Source: a bacterium
GTDB taxonomy: Bacteria > UBA9089 > JASEGY01
Assembly (NCBI GenBank): GCA_030019105.1
Contig: JASEGY010000123.1
Location: 1-8,755, forward strand
Reading direction: 5' to 3'
DNA: 8,755 bases
The position numbers and the translations under genes were made by a program. The notes under the pieces were generated by a model that worked only from the letters and a program-made list of their open reading frames with translations, did not search any database and had not been told where the DNA came from. Each line of letters starts with the position of its first letter. The stretch's first letter is position 1. This document shows positions 1-6,889 of this stretch, in pieces.

Positions 1-3000
1 ATTCTCCGACACGCGGATTTTGCGGAATCAACTGCTTACATCTTTACTATTACCGGAGCAAAAGACCTGGCCGGTATCAATTTGGACTCCTTACCTGCCC
101 GGATTGTCTTTACCACCCGGAGAGAGCCTCCGACTATCCTGTCCACTCTTCCGGCAGCCGGGTCTGATCCTGTCCCTCAGAGCCAACCGGTGATCATTAT
201 CTTTTCCGAACCGATGGATACCTCATCGGTTATCTTGACCACAAGTCCGGATATCGGAAATTATACCGTAACCTGGAATCAGGAGGGGACTGAGGTTACT
301 TACAGCCATTCCGGATTTGCTGAAAAAACGGTTTACATGTTAGAAGTGGCCGGTCAAGATCCGGCCGGTAATGATCTTGTTCCGGGCCAGGCCCCTAATC
401 CATGGTCATTTAAGACCGGCGGCGCCAACCCGGCTATTATTGCTGTTACCCCCTTGCCCGGCTTCAACCGGGTGACTCTGGACCAACCTGTCTTCGTGGT
501 CTTTTCTGAGCCAATGGATACCCCTTCTGTAATTCTGCAAGTCACCCCTGACCCGGGCGGCTGGGAGGCTGAATGGAATGAAAGCGGAAACGCGGTTACT
601 TATGCCCATAACCCCTTTATCTCGGGCACAGCTTACATGACTTATATTGAAGGACATGACCTGGCCGGGCTGGGGTTGGTTCCCGGAGAAACACCTAACC
701 CGTGGGCCTTCATGACTGAGGATACTCCCCCGGTGGTGACGGCTGTGACTCCTCCTCCCGGTTCTATTGATGTGCCTTTAGACCAGACTGTTGTAGTTAC
801 CTTCTCTGAACAGATAGCCACCGGGACACTCACTTTTGGTATCCTGCCTGACCCCGGTAACTGGACGGTGACCTGGAATGACGGAATCAATACTGAGGCT
901 GCTCTCTCACATAGTCCTTTTCAGGAAGGGACTACCTATTATTTTGAGGTCACGGGGGGAATGGATCCGGGCGGAAATATCTTGACCAATATACCCTACC
1001 CGGTGACCTTTACTACCCTGACCCTCGAAAAACCCCCTGTGGTAGTTTCAACCGTTCCGGATACCGGGACAGTAGATGTGGCCTTCGATCAACCCATTAT
1101 TATTACCTTCAGCCGGCCGATGAATAAAAGCAGCCTCCGGACTACCTCCACCCCTGATCCTGGCGGCTGGACAGCAGCCTGGAACGAATATGATACCCGG
1201 GCCACTTTTTCCCATGCCGGCTTTGCTGAGTCAACTGCCTATACCTTCAGGATCACGCAGGCAACAAGTCAGAATGGCCTTGATCTGGACCCGCGGCCTT
1301 ATCCGATTAACTTTACTACACTTGGTGAGCCACCTGTCGTGGTTTCAACTACTCCGGAAGCCGGGGCAGCAGATCTAACTGCCGGTCAACCCGTTATTAT
1401 TATCTTCAGTAAGCCGATGAATAAAGCCAGCGTCAAGATTGCCTCCACCCCTGATCCTGGCGGCTGGACAGTGGCATGGAATGACGCTGATACTCAGGCC
1501 GCTTTCTCTCATGCTGATTTTGCCGGGTGCACGGCCTACACCTTCAGGATCACGCAGGCAAAGGGGCAAAATGATCTTGATCTTGCCTCCTTGCCTTTCT
1601 CCCTTACCTTTACAACTCAATGCGACACTGTCCCCCCGCTTGTTACCGGTATCACCCCGAAACCGGGCGCGGCTGGAGTCAGTACTACTCAGCCGGTCAT
1701 TATCACCTTCTCGGAAGAGATAAAGACGGTATCTTTTTCCTACGTGGATACTTTACCCGGGGGGTGGACCGTAAACTGGAATGAGACCAAAACCCAGGTT
1801 ATCTTGAACCATACTCCGTTCAATGAATCCACGACTTACGGCTTTAAGATCACCGGCGGAACAGACCTGGCCGGGAACTCCCTGCCTAATCTGCCCTACT
1901 CCTGGAGCTTCAGAACAGTAGAACCTGTAATCCCACCGGTTCCACCAGTTATCACCGCCCTTATTCCAGGGCCTGATGCTGCTCAAGTTGCCCTGGATCA
2001 ACCGGTTGTGGTCACCTTCAGTAAGCCGATGAATACCACCAGCTTCGTCTTTAGCGACACCCTGCCGGGCGGCTGGTGGACAAGCTGGAACCAGGCCGGC
2101 ACCCAGGTTACGATTTATCACAATACCTTCGAATATTCAACCACCTATAGTTTTAAGATCACCGGCGGGACAGACCCGGCCGGGAACTCCCTGCCTAATC
2201 TGCCCTACCCCTGGAGCTTCAGAACAGTAGACCCTGTAATTCCACCGGTTCCACCAGTTATTACCGCTCTTATTCCAGGGCCTGAGGCTGCTCAAGTCGC
2301 CCTGGATCAACCGGTTGTTGTCACCTTTAGTAAGCCGATGAATACCACCAGCTTCGTCTTTAGCGACACCCTGCCGGGCGGCTGGTGGACAAGCTGGAAC
2401 CAGGCCGGCACCCAGGTTACGATTTATCACAATACCTTCGAACATTCAACCACCTATAGTTTTAAGATCACCGGCGGGACAGACCTGGAGGGGAACTCAC
2501 TGTCCGGTCTGCCCTATTTATGGAAATTCAGCACCCTGGAAGCACCAACGGTTGTCTCAACTAACCCGGAGACCGGGACAGGTAATGTGGCCTTGCAGCA
2601 ACCTGTTATTATCACCTTCAGCCAGCCGATGAATCCAACCGGCCTTCAGTTTGACGTTACACCTGATCCTGGTCCCGGCAACTGGACAGTAGCCTGGAAT
2701 GAATCCGCGAGCCAGGCCATGTTCTCCCATGCCGGCTTTGCCGCGTCCACAGCCTACACCTTCCGGATCACGCAGGCCAGGGGACAGAATAATCTTGATC
2801 TGGACACCTTGCCTTACCCCTTTACCTTTACGACTCAATGTGAGACTGCCCCACCGCTTATTACCGGTATCACCCCGAAACCGGGCGCTACTGGAGTCAG
2901 TCCTGCTCAGCCGGTTATTATCACCTTCTCTGAGGAAATGGACACCGACTCTTTCTTCTACGAGTGCACCTTGCCCGGCGGAGGGATTTTCCCCGGAGGA

Positions 3001-6000
3001 TGGACCGAGAGCTGGAATGAGACCGAAACCCAGGTTGTCTTAGACCACCACATCCCATTCGAGCAGTCCACAACTTACGGCTTTAAGATCACCGGCGGAA
3101 CAGACCTGTGCGGGAATCCCCTGCCTAATCTGCCTTACTCCTGGACATTTACCACTGTAGTTGAGCCGCCGGTTATCACCGAAGTCGGCCCGAAAGACGG
3201 CGCTACCGGAGTTGGCCTGACACAGCCCGTGGTTGTTACCTTCTCTAAGCCCATGAATACAGACTCGATTACTTACTCTGATACTTTGCCTGGAGGCTGG
3301 ACTGTAAATTGGAATGAAGCCAAAACGCAGGCTGCCTTCTCGCACTCAAATGTCTTCCGTCAATTAACCACCTACGGATTCGAGATCACCGGCGGCACAG
3401 ACCCGGCCGGAAATAAAATCATCAATCTGCCTTATACCTGGAGCTTTACCACTCTTGACATATCTCCAACCATCGTCGCAGTTAGCCCAAAGCCAAATGC
3501 GGTCAGGGTGCCTTTGGAAGAGCCTGTCATTGTTGTCTTCTCTGAGCCGATGAATACCGGCTCGGTTGACTATACTGACACCCTGCCCTACAGTTGGACC
3601 GTAAGCTGGAACGAGGCTGAAACACAAGCTACCTTCTCTCACTCCAATCCCTTTGAGGAAATGACCGTCTATGGATTCGAGATTACCGGAGGAGAGGATC
3701 AGACCGGGAGTGATTTGCCTGGCGTGCCTTATTCCTGGGATTTTATCTCGACAGGCATCAACCCTTTTATCACGGCTGTCAGCCCGGAACCTGACGCCGT
3801 GGGAGTTGCCCTGGATCAACCGGTTGTAGTCACTTTTTCTCAACGCATGAATCCTGACAGCTTAAAATGGACTGAATGGACTGAGTGGACTGTGGAGTGG
3901 AACGAAGCCGAAACCGAGGTCACCTTTTATCACTCGAATCTCTTTGCTGAATCGACCAGGTACAGTTTTGAGATCACTGGCGGAGAAGACAGCTTTGGCC
4001 TTAAGATAGTTAATATCCCTTATCTCTGGAGCTTTACTACCGTGGGGATCCCGCCGCAGATCACTGAGGTTACTCCTGACTCTGGCGCGGTTAAGGTTAA
4101 GTTGGACCAACCCATTGTAGTCACCTTTTCTGAGCGGATGAATACCGATAGTGTAGTAACTTATGCTGACACCTTACCCGAAGGCTGGAGCGTAAGCTGG
4201 AACGAGGCCGGAACAGAGGCCACCTTCTTCCACTCTAATCCCTTCGAGGAATCAACTGCATACAGTTTCGAGATCACCGGGGGGACAGATACCGCTGGGA
4301 ACACGTTACTCGATTTACCCTTCACCTGGAGCTTTACGACGGTAGTCCTCCCTGTTATTACTGGAGTTACCCCAGGGCATGATACCACCGGGGTCAGCCT
4401 CACACAGCCTGTTATTGTTACCTTCAGCCGGCCGATGGATACCGGCAGCTTTGCCTTTGCCGACACCCTGCCGGGCGGCTGGGAAACAAGCTGGAATGAA
4501 GCGGACACCCAGGTCACGATCTTCCACAATTCCTTCCAGGATGCCACTATCTACGGGTTTGAGATCACCGGAGGCCAGGATAAGGCCGGGAATGAGCTGA
4601 CCGGTCTGCCTTACGTTTGGAGCTTTACCACTGTAATTCCCCCTGTTATCACTGGAATTAGCCCGGAGCGTGACGCTACCGGAGTTGGCCTGGATCAACC
4701 GGTCATTGTTACCTTCAGCAAGCCGATGGATACCAACAGCTTCAGCTTTAGCGACACCCTGCTGGGTGACTGGTGGCCAAGCTGGAATGAGGCCGACACC
4801 CAGGCCACCATCTACCACTACCCCTTCAAGGATGCCACTACCTACTGTGTTGAAATCACCGCCGGCACAGATAAGGACGGAAACTCCCTGCCTAATCTGC
4901 CCTACGACTGGTGCTTTACCACCGTTGGGCTTCCGGTTATCACCAGCGTCAGTCCGAATCATGGTGACACTGAGGTTGGCCTGGATCAACCGGTCATTGT
5001 TACCTTCAGCAACCCGATGAATACCGACAGCTTTGCTTTTGCCGACACCCTGCCGGGCGGTTGGTGGCCAGGCTGGAATGAAGCGGACACCCAGGTCACC
5101 ATCTACCACAATTCCTTCCAGGATTCCACGACCTACGCTTTTGAAATCACCGGCGGCCAGGATAAGGCCGGAAATGAGCTAACCGGTTTGCCTTACACCT
5201 GGAGCTTCACGACGGTAGCTATTGAGCCCCCTCCAGTTATCACTGGAGTTAGCCCGGAGCGTAATGCTGCCGGGGTTGGCCTTACTCAACCGGTCATTAT
5301 TACTTTCAGCAAGCCGATGGATACCGGCAGCTTTGACTTTGCCGACACCCTGCCGGGCGGTTGGGGGACACCAATTTGGAACCAGACTAACACCCAGGCC
5401 ACCATCTACCACAATTCCTTCCAGGATTCCACGACCTACGCTTTTGAAATCACCGGCGGCCGGGATAAGGCCGGAAATGAGCTGACCGGTCTGCCTTACG
5501 CCTGGAGCTTTACCACTAAAGCCCTGTCAGCGCCAACCGCCGCCATTGTTGTCGAACCGCCGGCTGTTACCACTACGAGAATTATTCAAATAAGCCTGAC
5601 TGCCTCGGAAAACCTGATCAGCATCCCTGCTTTGACTTACACCCCGGCGGGTGGAGATACAGTAGAAATCCCCCTGACCGGTTCAGGATCAAATTGGGCA
5701 GGAAGCGCTTATATCGAATCTTATACCCCTTCAGGGGAAGCAGTTTTTGCTTTCTCAGGAACAGGTCAAAGCGGGGTTGAGGGACATACCATCACTTCAG
5801 GGGAGACCTTTGAGATAGACCTGACCATATCTTCCAGCCAGGGGGGTAAGGTGACTAATTCTGACAGCTCCTCGGTAACGGTTCTTCCTGGCGCCTTTAG
5901 CGAGGATGTAGATATTACCATTACTCAAACCGATCCTCATTTGATCAATGAAGCCAATCAAAATATCGATCCTGGATTTTCAATCCCTGAGGGGTATGAT

Positions 6001-6876
6001 CTGGCCCGAACATTTACCGTGGTAGAAGAGGCTACGGGGGATACTGTTACCCAATCAAATCTGCCCCTTACCATCACCCTGGCTTATTCGGATAATGATG
6101 GAGACGGCTACTTAGACGGGACAGATATTCGGGAAGAAGACCTGCGACTTTTCAGGCTTAATGAAGCAGAACAGAGATGGGAGGAGCTTACGGAGGCCAT
6201 ACCAAATGCGTCAGATAATGAACTGTCTGTGGAAACCGATGAACCCGGCATCTACACTATCCTGGCTAAGGAGGTAGACGAGATTCCGCCTGCTATTACG
6301 GCTGTCAGTCCTGAGGATAGCGCTACGCAGGTGGCCTTGAATCAATCGGTTATTGTCGCTTTTTCAGAACGGATGGACACCGGCGGCAGCCTGATCTGTA
6401 ATATTAAGCCAACTGCCGGCGGCCTGACCGTAACCTGGAACAAAGCCGAAACCGAGGCCACCGTTGCTCATGATCCCTTCACTAACTCTACTACTTACCA
6501 ATTCTCCGTTACTGGAGGCAGAGACCTGGCCGGTAATGATCTGGCGGCTGCAAAGAGCTGGTCATTTACAACCGTTGGGATAACAGGCGTCCAGGTTCAT
6601 CCATATCCTAACCCCTGTAAAGCCAATGAGGTGCGGATAACCAACCTGCCGGTCGATTCTCATCCGAAGGTATATATCTTTGATGCCGCCGGAGAACTGG
6701 TCCGTACCTTAGATGAGAATAGCCAGGAGATAGTCGAGCGGTCGGATCTGGGCGTAAAAGAGGCTGTCTGGGATATTACCAACGATAACGGAACTAAAGC
6801 CTCTTACGGGATATATATCTACCTGGTGGAGTCAGATAAAGGCTCCTGGCGCGGGAAGATCGCGGTGATTAGATAG
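1..6876 (+). CDS. Giant secreted Big_5 Ig-array protein, 5' end outside window
   Basis: Frame 1 is open from base 1 to the TAG at 6874-6876, giving 2291 residues; it enters in the middle of a repeat, so the true start and signal peptide lie upstream. The in-frame TTG at base 82 is inside a domain and is not a credible start. Residues 1-40 are a partial domain and 41-1840 are 18 complete domains of 97-107 residues. Each follows one pattern: a PPVIT-like entry, DQPVVVTFSxPM, GGWTVxWNE, a STTYxFxITGGxDxAGN motif and a closing YxWSFTT. This is the SbsA-type Big_5 Ig-like fold. Residues 1841-2093 form a distinct segment, 2094-2192 a 19th complete Big_5 domain, and 2193-2291 a sorting-type C-terminal domain. 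No enzyme motif is visible. It is likely an extracellular fibre, adhesin or surface-layer component. The architecture is well supported; the binding partner is unknown. Confidence 0.93.
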   Translation: MLRHADFAESTAYIFTITGAKDLAGINLDSLPARIVFTTRREPPTILSTLPAAGSDPVPQSQPVIIIFSEPMDTSSVILTTSPDIGNYTVTWNQEGTEVTYSHSGFAEKTVYMLEVAGQDPAGNDLVPGQAPNPWSFKTGGANPAIIAVTPLPGFNRVTLDQPVFVVFSEPMDTPSVILQVTPDPGGWEAEWNESGNAVTYAHNPFISGTAYMTYIEGHDLAGLGLVPGETPNPWAFMTEDTPPVVTAVTPPPGSIDVPLDQTVVVTFSEQIATGTLTFGILPDPGNWTVTWNDGINTEAALSHSPFQEGTTYYFEVTGGMDPGGNILTNIPYPVTFTTLTLEKPPVVVSTVPDTGTVDVAFDQPIIITFSRPMNKSSLRTTSTPDPGGWTAAWNEYDTRATFSHAGFAESTAYTFRITQATSQNGLDLDPRPYPINFTTLGEPPVVVSTTPEAGAADLTAGQPVIIIFSKPMNKASVKIASTPDPGGWTVAWNDADTQAAFSHADFAGCTAYTFRITQAKGQNDLDLASLPFSLTFTTQCDTVPPLVTGITPKPGAAGVSTTQPVIITFSEEIKTVSFSYVDTLPGGWTVNWNETKTQVILNHTPFNESTTYGFKITGGTDLAGNSLPNLPYSWSFRTVEPVIPPVPPVITALIPGPDAAQVALDQPVVVTFSKPMNTTSFVFSDTLPGGWWTSWNQAGTQVTIYHNTFEYSTTYSFKITGGTDPAGNSLPNLPYPWSFRTVDPVIPPVPPVITALIPGPEAAQVALDQPVVVTFSKPMNTTSFVFSDTLPGGWWTSWNQAGTQVTIYHNTFEHSTTYSFKITGGTDLEGNSLSGLPYLWKFSTLEAPTVVSTNPETGTGNVALQQPVIITFSQPMNPTGLQFDVTPDPGPGNWTVAWNESASQAMFSHAGFAASTAYTFRITQARGQNNLDLDTLPYPFTFTTQCETAPPLITGITPKPGATGVSPAQPVIITFSEEMDTDSFFYECTLPGGGIFPGGWTESWNETETQVVLDHHIPFEQSTTYGFKITGGTDLCGNPLPNLPYSWTFTTVVEPPVITEVGPKDGATGVGLTQPVVVTFSKPMNTDSITYSDTLPGGWTVNWNEAKTQAAFSHSNVFRQLTTYGFEITGGTDPAGNKIINLPYTWSFTTLDISPTIVAVSPKPNAVRVPLEEPVIVVFSEPMNTGSVDYTDTLPYSWTVSWNEAETQATFSHSNPFEEMTVYGFEITGGEDQTGSDLPGVPYSWDFISTGINPFITAVSPEPDAVGVALDQPVVVTFSQRMNPDSLKWTEWTEWTVEWNEAETEVTFYHSNLFAESTRYSFEITGGEDSFGLKIVNIPYLWSFTTVGIPPQITEVTPDSGAVKVKLDQPIVVTFSERMNTDSVVTYADTLPEGWSVSWNEAGTEATFFHSNPFEESTAYSFEITGGTDTAGNTLLDLPFTWSFTTVVLPVITGVTPGHDTTGVSLTQPVIVTFSRPMDTGSFAFADTLPGGWETSWNEADTQVTIFHNSFQDATIYGFEITGGQDKAGNELTGLPYVWSFTTVIPPVITGISPERDATGVGLDQPVIVTFSKPMDTNSFSFSDTLLGDWWPSWNEADTQATIYHYPFKDATTYCVEITAGTDKDGNSLPNLPYDWCFTTVGLPVITSVSPNHGDTEVGLDQPVIVTFSNPMNTDSFAFADTLPGGWWPGWNEADTQVTIYHNSFQDSTTYAFEITGGQDKAGNELTGLPYTWSFTTVAIEPPPVITGVSPERNAAGVGLTQPVIITFSKPMDTGSFDFADTLPGGWGTPIWNQTNTQATIYHNSFQDSTTYAFEITGGRDKAGNELTGLPYAWSFTTKALSAPTAAIVVEPPAVTTTRIIQISLTASENLISIPALTYTPAGGDTVEIPLTGSGSNWAGSAYIESYTPSGEAVFAFSGTGQSGVEGHTITSGETFEIDLTISSSQGGKVTNSDSSSVTVLPGAFSEDVDITITQTDPHLINEANQNIDPGFSIPEGYDLARTFTVVEEATGDTVTQSNLPLTITLAYSDNDGDGYLDGTDIREEDLRLFRLNEAEQRWEELTEAIPNASDNELSVETDEPGIYTILAKEVDEIPPAITAVSPEDSATQVALNQSVIVAFSERMDTGGSLICNIKPTAGGLTVTWNKAETEATVAHDPFTNSTTYQFSVTGGRDLAGNDLAAAKSWSFTTVGITGVQVHPYPNPCKANEVRITNLPVDSHPKVYIFDAAGELVRTLDENSQEIVERSDLGVKEAVWDITNDNGTKASYGIYIYLVESDKGSWRGKIAVIR
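1921..2538 (+). repeat. Near-identical tandem duplication, period 309 bp (domains 7 and 8)
   Basis: Bases 1924-2176 align without gaps to 2233-2485 with eight differences by eye. Six are synonymous and two change a residue (Asp to Glu, Tyr to His). The stretch 2020-2133 is identical to 2329-2442 over 114 bp. Both units open with the proline linker PVIPPVPPVITALIPGP, which no other domain has. The 309-bp register also reaches back into the end of domain 6: 1846-1920 resembles 2155-2229. The duplication junction therefore probably lies inside a domain rather than at its edge. This is the most recent visible duplication in the array. Confidence 0.9.
3868..3894 (+). repeat. Three 9-bp tandem units encoding WTEWTEWT
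   Basis: TGGACTGAA, TGGACTGAG and TGGACTGTG follow each other without gaps and encode W-T-E, W-T-E, W-T-V in domain 13. They sit where most neighbouring domains have the DTLPGG turn before the central tryptophan. The reading frame is kept. The pattern fits replication slippage that expanded one W-T-E codon triplet. Confidence 0.85.
4927..5520 (+). repeat. Recently homogenised domain pair 17/18, period 303 bp
   Basis: Bases 5098-5158 are identical to 5401-5461 (61 bp, encoding TIYHNSFQDSTTYAFEITGG). The match continues with single substitutions through the ITGGxDKAGNELTGLPY segment. The first halves of the two domains are less alike, and domain 18 has a three-residue longer entry (AIEPPPVIT) plus a GTPIWNQ variant in place of WPGWNE. 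Similarity confined to part of a domain fits gene conversion or unequal crossover between neighbours. Domain 15 (4345-4635) shares the same GGQDKAGNELTGLPY ending. Confidence 0.8.
5521..6279 (+). other. Inter-repeat segment: Ig-like module plus ZU5-like module with calcium loop
   Basis: This part of the giant protein (residues 1841-2093) lacks the Big_5 pattern. Residues 1841-1942 start with PTAAIVVEPPAV and contain TASENLISIPALTYTPAGGD and FSGTGQSG, resembling Ig-like modules seen in bacterial surface proteins. Residues 1943-2093 contain GGKVTNSDSSSVTVLPGAFSEDVDITI-like sequence, close to the ZU5-type pattern of a glycine turn, a VxVPPGAF-like strand and an xDITI strand. Within it, residues 2031-2042 read DNDGDGYLDGTD, which places acidic or polar ligands at loop positions 1, 3, 5, 9 and 12 as in an EF-hand or dockerin loop. 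It may be a calcium-stabilised spacer between the array and the export-proximal end. The ZU5 assignment is tentative; the calcium loop is clear as a motif. Confidence 0.65.
6280..6576 (+). other. Isolated final Big_5 domain (domain 19)
   Basis: Residues 2094-2192 return to the Big_5 pattern: PPAITAVSPEDSATQVALNQ, FSERMDTGGS, LTVTWNKAE, TTYQFSVTGGRDLAGNDL, and a final SWSFTTV. It is separated from the main array by about 250 residues and has diverged: a CNIKPTAGG segment replaces DTLPGG, and the last turn is shortened to AAAKSW. It joins directly to the C-terminal sorting-type domain, so it is the Ig domain nearest the membrane anchor or release point. Confidence 0.85.
6577..6876 (+). other. 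FlgD-like / type IX-like C-terminal sorting domain
   Basis: The last 99 residues (2193-2291) have the order typical of these domains: a YPNPC motif at 2202-2206, a strand VRITNLP, the KVYIFDAAGELVRTL segment, AVWDITNDNGTKASYGIYIY, and a short basic end GKIAVIR. In Bacteroidota and related phyla such domains direct proteins through the type IX system across the outer membrane and are then cleaved or used for attachment. The PorV/PorQ-family gene directly downstream supports that reading. A purely structural FlgD-type Ig fold without sorting function remains possible. Confidence 0.8.
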
Positions 6877-6883
6877 AAGGAAG
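6876..6883 (+). promoter_or_regulatory. Ribosome binding site of the PorV/PorQ-family gene
   Basis: GAAGGAAG overlaps the last base of the upstream stop codon and lies six bases before the ATG at 6890. Only 13 bases separate the two genes and no terminator-like structure is there, so they are probably co-transcribed. A second ATG at 6893 is also possible; the spacing suits either. Confidence 0.75.
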
Positions 6884-6889
6884 TTTCTA

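Larger units (their letters stand above)
1..5520 (+). repeat. Tandem array of Big_5 domain repeats, about 300 bp each
   Basis: Unit boundaries, placed after each closing FTT-x motif, are: partial 1-120; then 121-420, 421-720, 721-1020, 1021-1323, 1324-1620, 1621-1920, 1921-2229, 2230-2538, 2539-2838, 2839-3159, 3160-3456, 3457-3753, 3754-4044, 4045-4344, 4345-4635, 4636-4926, 4927-5217 and 5218-5520. Unit lengths are 291-321 bp and always a multiple of three. Two subtypes occur. Domains 2, 4, 5 and 9 carry TPDPG before the central tryptophan (domains 1 and 3 are variants of this). Domains 6-8, 10, 11 and 14-18 carry DTLPGG or a close form. The first domains are diverged, while those from 4345 on are much alike, which suggests local homogenisation. 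Confidence 0.92.

Noticed and set aside
82..84. TTG as the start of the giant gene
   Set aside because: The frame is open upstream to base 1 and the codon is inside a Big_5 domain. No signal peptide follows, and the upstream codons encode the expected repeat.
4315..5109. A 264-codon open frame on the minus strand, with several similar ones opposite the array
   Set aside because: They lie opposite the repeats and recur with the same period, so they come from the codon pattern of the sense repeats. Their translations are repetitive images without a recognisable domain.
1..5520. CRISPR array or non-coding satellite
   Set aside because: The repeats are about 300 bp, translate in one frame without stops and differ mostly by conservative or silent changes, as expected for protein domain repeats.
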